Positions 5,582 to 8,567 of a DNA stretch of 8,567 bases are shown piece after piece. The DNA is taken from assembly GCA_002420235.1 (NCBI GenBank), contig DIHQ01000105.1, positions 992 through 9,558 of the forward strand. Direction: 5' to 3'. Source of the stretch: Flavobacteriales bacterium UBA5692. GTDB taxonomy: Bacteria; Bacteroidota; Bacteroidia; Flavobacteriales_D; Sanyastnellaceae. The stretch's first letter is position 1. Every line of letters starts with the position of its first letter. Position numbers and translations under genes: made by a program. A model generated the notes under the pieces. The model ran no database searches, was not told where the DNA came from, and worked only from the letters and a program-made list of their open reading frames with translations.

Positions 5582-6948
5582 GCTGCGCCATTCGCACAGT
5601 GCTGCTCGGCGGAATCGTCTCGCTCTTAGTTGGATTGAACGCTTGTGGCGGCGCAAAGAATTGGACCGATCCCCCGGAATGGGTAATGCACCGCCCTGTC
5701 TCTTCGTCCTACTACATCGGGGTGTCGAGTGCCAGTAAAACACAGTACGGCGAGGATGCCAATGCCACTGCAAAAAAGCGAGCATTGGCAGACATGGCCG
5801 GCCAAATTCGCGTATCCATCAAGAGTACGTCAACTTTAATTACTACCCAATTTAAAGGCATCGCAGGGCAAAATTTTGCTGAGCAGATTTCGAGTGCCAG
5901 TGCCGAAGATTTGGAGGGATATGAACAGGTTGGCACCTATGAAAACGCAACGGATTTTTGGGCCTACTACCGGCTTAGTAAGGCCAAATACGAACGCATT
6001 CGGAATGAGCGTAAGATGGCAAGACTTGAAGTAGCAGGAGGTTACTGGATCAGCGCTGAAAATGCTCGAATTGAAGGACGAGTTGCAGCAGCGCTTGACT
6101 TCTACATTCGAGGTTTAGAAGCAATTCAAGAATACTGGAGTGAATTGAACGAATGGAATGTCCCAGGCGGGACTCTCGATCTTGGTAGGGCATGCCATGA
6201 TGGTATTTCCCGAGTGCTATCTGATCTTTCTTTGCAAGCCGATGCAAGCACATTACGTTTGTCGTTTTCGGATCGTTATCAGGGGACGCTGGAGTGCAAA
6301 GCACTGTTCGCCGGTGCACCTGCGGCTCAAATTCCGGTCTGGTCGCGCTATAATCGGGGTACCCTGCCCAAGACAGCGAGCCTCAGCACCAACAGCGAGG
6401 GCATTTGCACCTTTGAAATCGGCCAATTTGAACAAGGCATAAAAAGCGGCGAAATACGCCTCGAAATCAGAATGGACGACCTCTCGCCCCGGCTGAAGGA
6501 TTCACCAGTCCAGCAACTGGTTCAAGATTTACCAACGCCATCTGTAACGATTCCCATATTGCTTGTAACCCCGACTGTGCACCTGCAAACCGTGGAGCGC
6601 ATCAACGGCAGGCTCTCAGCCTCGTCGCAATTAAAAAATGCTATCGCGCAGGGGTTGAATACAAGAGGCATTCAATGGGTTGAACGAGCCGCGGACGCCG
6701 ACATGTTTCTGGAGATGGAAGCGGATACCCGTGAAGCAGGATCAGCTTCGGGCTTTCACACTGCCATGCTTAATGCCTCAGTATTACTCAAAAACCGCGA
6801 AGGCCGACCAATTCTCCGCCAAAATCTAATTGATGTTAAGGGTGTCCAACTCGACTGGCCCAAGGCTCACGATGCCGCTTATCGCAAAGCACAGACTGAA
6901 ATCGAAGGCGTTTTTCTGGATAACTTAATCGAAGCGCTGTACCAATGA
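5578..6948 (+). CDS. Multi-domain LPP20-family-like lipoprotein
   Basis: The 456-residue product begins with a lipoprotein signal peptide (VLLGGIVSLLVGLNAC), with lipobox LNAC and Cys23. An LPP20-like domain follows at about 33-135: PPEWVMHRP, YYIGVSSASK, then the Ala-rich helix DANATAKKRALADMAGQIRV and IKSTST. This W..YY.GVG.A....A...A...LA..I pattern is the LPP20 hallmark. Residues 136-215 are helical and TPR-like (WISAENARIEGRVAAALDFYIRGL). Residues about 223-305 look like a beta-sandwich (TLSFSDRYQGTLECKAL-type strands, TNSEGICTFEI). The C-terminal domain (325-456) contains LKNAIAQGLNTRGIQWVE, ADADMFLEMEADTREAG and a final helix, resembling the alpha/beta domains of envelope ring lipoproteins. 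The gene starts within the previous stop (ATGA), so the two are translationally coupled. Its function is not known; outer-membrane or periplasmic assembly with its neighbours is inferred. Confidence 0.85.
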   Translation: MSCAIRTVLLGGIVSLLVGLNACGGAKNWTDPPEWVMHRPVSSSYYIGVSSASKTQYGEDANATAKKRALADMAGQIRVSIKSTSTLITTQFKGIAGQNFAEQISSASAEDLEGYEQVGTYENATDFWAYYRLSKAKYERIRNERKMARLEVAGGYWISAENARIEGRVAAALDFYIRGLEAIQEYWSELNEWNVPGGTLDLGRACHDGISRVLSDLSLQADASTLRLSFSDRYQGTLECKALFAGAPAAQIPVWSRYNRGTLPKTASLSTNSEGICTFEIGQFEQGIKSGEIRLEIRMDDLSPRLKDSPVQQLVQDLPTPSVTIPILLVTPTVHLQTVERINGRLSASSQLKNAIAQGLNTRGIQWVERAADADMFLEMEADTREAGSASGFHTAMLNASVLLKNREGRPILRQNLIDVKGVQLDWPKAHDAAYRKAQTEIEGVFLDNLIEALYQ

Positions 6949-6975
6949 CCTGAGAATCATCCATCTTTGAATCGC

Positions 6976-6987
6976 ATCTGAACAGAT
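6976..6987. repeat. Small palindrome in the gap before the third lipoprotein gene
   Basis: ATCTG-AA-CAGAT (6976-6987) is a perfect 5-bp inverted repeat in the 90-bp gap between the second and third lipoprotein genes. TTTG at 6987-6990 and GCATGC at 6991-6996 follow it. I see no complete -33/-7 pair here. The gap might hold a separate promoter or processing site for the third gene, but the evidence is weak. Confidence 0.2.
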
Positions 6988-7038
6988 TTGGCATGCTAAT
7001 TGAAGTTCAGCAAACAAACCTCTGAAAACACCATACCT

Positions 7039-7620
7039 ATGAGCACAAAACTTTCCACCATCTATATCTGCGCAATCGCTGGGGCTTTTGCTTTGGCCGG
7101 TTGCAAGGGGAACAAAGACACTGCCTCTACCCCCTCATCACGCGGAGAAGTCCGCATTGTTGAATACTGTTCAGGACCAGAATTCCTGACGAACGGCGAG
7201 TATTTCCGTGCATCTGCTACTGGCACCAGTCCACAGCGAGAAATCGCTAAGAAAATTGCTCGCCAAAATGCGGAAGCCACTCTAGCCCGGGCGGTTGAGG
7301 CTACAGTTGAAATTGTCGCCGAAAACCAGGCCACGCAGCTAGGTTTTGACACCAAGGAAGAGGCAACGAGCAAATTCAATGAATTGTCACGTACCATCGT
7401 GAACAAGAAGCTCACCGGAGCAGTGACCATTTGTCAAGAGCTAACCATGACTGAAGAAAAGAAATACATAGCCTATCTCGCCGTTGAATTAAGTGGAAGC
7501 CAATTAGCCGATTCTTATGTTGAGGGGCTCCAGCAGGAAGAGCGCATTCGCGCCGAGTACAACTACGATCAATTTAAACAAACGTTCGAAGAAGTCATGT
7601 CTAACTACCGTGACCAGTGA
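7039..7620 (+). CDS. Small LPP20-like lipoprotein
   Basis: The 193-residue product has a clear lipoprotein signal peptide (MSTKLSTIYICAIAGAFALAGC) with lipobox LAGC and Cys22, then a Ser/Thr/Lys linker (about 23-35). Residues 40-152 resemble an LPP20-type fold: YFRASATGTSPQREIAKKIARQ, with an Ala-rich helix (NAEATLARAVEATVEIVAE), then GAVTICQELTMTEEKKYIAYLAVELS. In such proteins a 'G.G....A...A...A...LA..V' helix is followed by a strand pair, as seen here. The C-terminus (160-193) is a charged, probably coiled helix (VEGLQQEERIRAEYNYDQFK). The frame extends to 7000, but the ATG at 7039 gives the signal peptide. It follows the second lipoprotein gene by 90 bp and ends 32 bp before a terminator, so it is the last gene of the group. 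Its function is unknown. Confidence 0.88.
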   Translation: MSTKLSTIYICAIAGAFALAGCKGNKDTASTPSSRGEVRIVEYCSGPEFLTNGEYFRASATGTSPQREIAKKIARQNAEATLARAVEATVEIVAENQATQLGFDTKEEATSKFNELSRTIVNKKLTGAVTICQELTMTEEKKYIAYLAVELSGSQLADSYVEGLQQEERIRAEYNYDQFKQTFEEVMSNYRDQ

Positions 7621-7652
7621 ATTTTCTGCCAGACTCGAATCACTGAATTGTT

Positions 7653-7685
7653 AAGCCCCGGTATCCACTAGTACCGGGGCTTTTT
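7653..7685 (+). terminator. Rho-independent terminator after the lipoprotein genes
   Basis: AAGCCCCGGTA (7653-7663) and TACCGGGGCTT (7672-7682) form a perfect 11-bp GC-rich stem with an 8-base loop. A run of five T follows on the plus strand (7681-7685). It lies 32 bp after the stop of the third lipoprotein gene and 1 bp before the stop of the convergent amidotransferase gene. On the minus strand the stem is followed by TTAACAATT, so it may also stop transcription from that side, less strongly. Confidence 0.93.
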
Positions 7686-7686
7686 C

Positions 7687-8310
7687 TTACAGCCAAATAG
7701 GAATTGCAGACCGATCCACGGGATGCACTTTTCTATATGCTGCCACCCCACTCAACCAATTACTGAGCATTTTTTTTCCATCCGGTGTCAATATCGATTC
7801 TGGATGGAATTGTACAGCTTCAAGCGGCAAGGTCCGGTGCCGTAGAGCCATGGGCAAGCCGGTCGAATTCCTCGCTGTAATTTCCAAGTTGGCTGGTAAC
7901 TCCTTCTCATCCACTACCCAACTGTGGTAATGCCCGACTTGTATCGGTGGCTGAAGTTCGGCCAGAAGGCCCTCAGCGATTGATTCAGTGAGGTAGGATG
8001 CCTGACCGTGCATTACGTTCTCAAGGTTACATAACCTCCCGCCGAAATGCTCTGCAATGGCTTGCATACCCAAGCAAACTCCGAGTGTCGGCACGCTATG
8101 CGCCGCTGCGATTGGAATAATGCGCATAAGTTGGCCAGCTTCATTGGGAACGCCGGGGCCTGGTGACAAGACCAGACCGTCGAATTGAACCACGGCGTGC
8201 GGATTGATCACATCATTGCGCACTACGTCCACTTGCGCACCTACGCTCACGAGGATGTGTTCAATGTTCCATGTAAAGGAATCGTAATTGTCTACCAGTA
8301 GGATGCGCAT
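7687..8310 (-). CDS. Class I glutamine amidotransferase: aminodeoxychorismate/anthranilate synthase component II (PabA/TrpG)
   Basis: This subunit releases ammonia from glutamine for a partner synthase acting on chorismate: PabB for folate (4-amino-4-deoxychorismate) or TrpE for tryptophan (anthranilate). The 207-residue product has the family N-terminus MRILLVDNYDSFTWNI, the oxyanion loop motif LVLSPGPGVP (46-55), the nucleophile elbow GVCLGMQA (Cys79), MHGQAS (100-105), GHYHSWVV (126-133) and the catalytic QFHPES (His169, Glu171). The triad is complete and the length is normal. PabA and TrpG cannot be separated from sequence alone, and some bacteria use one amidotransferase for both. No partner synthase is in the window, so I leave the symbol empty. 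It is convergent with the lipoprotein genes and divergent from the RidA gene 50 bp away. A near match to the -7 box (CACCTTTG, plus 8328-8335) lies upstream. Confidence 0.95.
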   Translation of the reverse strand: MRILLVDNYDSFTWNIEHILVSVGAQVDVVRNDVINPHAVVQFDGLVLSPGPGVPNEAGQLMRIIPIAAAHSVPTLGVCLGMQAIAEHFGGRLCNLENVMHGQASYLTESIAEGLLAELQPPIQVGHYHSWVVDEKELPANLEITARNSTGLPMALRHRTLPLEAVQFHPESILTPDGKKMLSNWLSGVAAYRKVHPVDRSAIPIWL

Positions 8311-8360
8311 CTAGGAACTTTCGCATGCAAAGGTGGGAAATACCTCCGTAGTTTCGCAGC

Positions 8361-8567
8361 ATGTCCAAACCGATTTCCTCCTCCAAAGCAGCCGCCCCGG
8401 TTGCCGCATATAGCCAAGCCGTCAAAGCCGGCGACTTGGCGTTTGTCAGTGGCCAAATCCCCCTGAACCCGGAGACCGGGGAGTTGGTGGCTGAAACTAT
8501 TGAAGCCGCAACGACCCAGAGTCTGCGCAACGTGAAGCGTGTGCTCGAGGCGGCGGGGTTGGGTTTG
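8361..8567 (+). CDS. ridA: RidA (YjgF/UK114) family enamine/imine deaminase, N-terminal part
   Basis: RidA proteins hydrolyse reactive enamines and imines (such as 2-aminoacrylate from serine/threonine dehydratase) to ketoacids and ammonia in the cytoplasm. The 69 visible residues include YSQAVKAGDLAFVSGQIPLN (17-36) and PETGELV (37-43), the core strand and turn of the family, then the helix TTQSLRNVKRVLEAAGLG. The usual length is near 125 residues, so about half is present. The catalytic Arg and Glu in the C-terminal half are beyond the window. The start at 8361 is the first ATG after an in-frame stop at 8349-8351. The usual IGPYSQA signature reads VAAYSQA here. It is divergent from the amidotransferase gene; the 50-bp gap must hold both promoters, but I find no full consensus. 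Confidence 0.94.
   Translation, partial: MSKPISSSKAAAPVAAYSQAVKAGDLAFVSGQIPLNPETGELVAETIEAATTQSLRNVKRVLEAAGLGL

Noticed and set aside
1..8567. Mobile element, CRISPR array, tRNA or rRNA
   Set aside because: I found no regularly spaced repeats, transposase or integrase motifs, or tRNA-like cloverleaf sequences on either strand.

Overview
The window looks like a chromosomal segment from a member of the Bacteroidota, most likely a Flavobacteriales-type bacterium with GC content near 50 percent. Three things point there. IspH is the long form with the N-terminal extension typical of this phylum. The saccharopine dehydrogenase closely resembles the Bacteroidota LYS9-type proteins. Start codons lack Shine-Dalgarno sequences, and matches to the Bacteroidota -7 box (TAnnTTTG) lie upstream of some genes. 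I see no rRNA, tRNA, CRISPR array, insertion sequence or phage gene. These family and phylum assignments come from recognising sequence motifs, not from a database search.

Positions 1-4087 hold a minus-strand series. In transcription order it is: a saccharopine dehydrogenase (LYS9 type), a small probable lipoprotein of unknown function that overlaps its end by 10 bp, a gap of about 170 bp, ispH (the last step of the MEP isoprenoid pathway), a small one-TM protein overlapping or closely following ispH, and the N-terminal 172 residues of MutL, whose start overlaps the small gene's stop by 8 bp. The gap before ispH holds a candidate promoter, several inverted repeats and a possible 28-codon plus-strand ORF that looks like a bare signal peptide.

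Positions 4211-7620 hold three plus-strand genes, divergent from the saccharopine dehydrogenase, all predicted to be lipoproteins. The first has TPR-like helical repeats followed by a CsgG/LpoB-like domain. The second has an N-terminal LPP20-like domain and further domains. It overlaps the first by 4 bp (ATGA). The third is a small LPP20-like protein. The set ends at a strong rho-independent terminator at 7653-7685. CsgG/LpoB-type and LPP20-type lipoproteins belong to envelope machines elsewhere (curli secretion, PBP activation, the flagellar FlgO/FlgP/FlgT ring proteins). No curli, flagellar or PBP gene is visible here, so this trio is the best candidate for an undescribed envelope system.

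Positions 7687-8310 encode, on the minus strand, a class I glutamine amidotransferase of the PabA/TrpG type. It converges on the lipoprotein trio and shares its terminator region. A RidA-family enamine/imine deaminase starts divergently at 8361 and runs off the window.

The known genes are ordinary housekeeping and metabolic genes. The unexplained material is the lipoprotein trio, the coupled small lipoprotein at 2346-2759 and the repeat-rich gap at 2175-2345.
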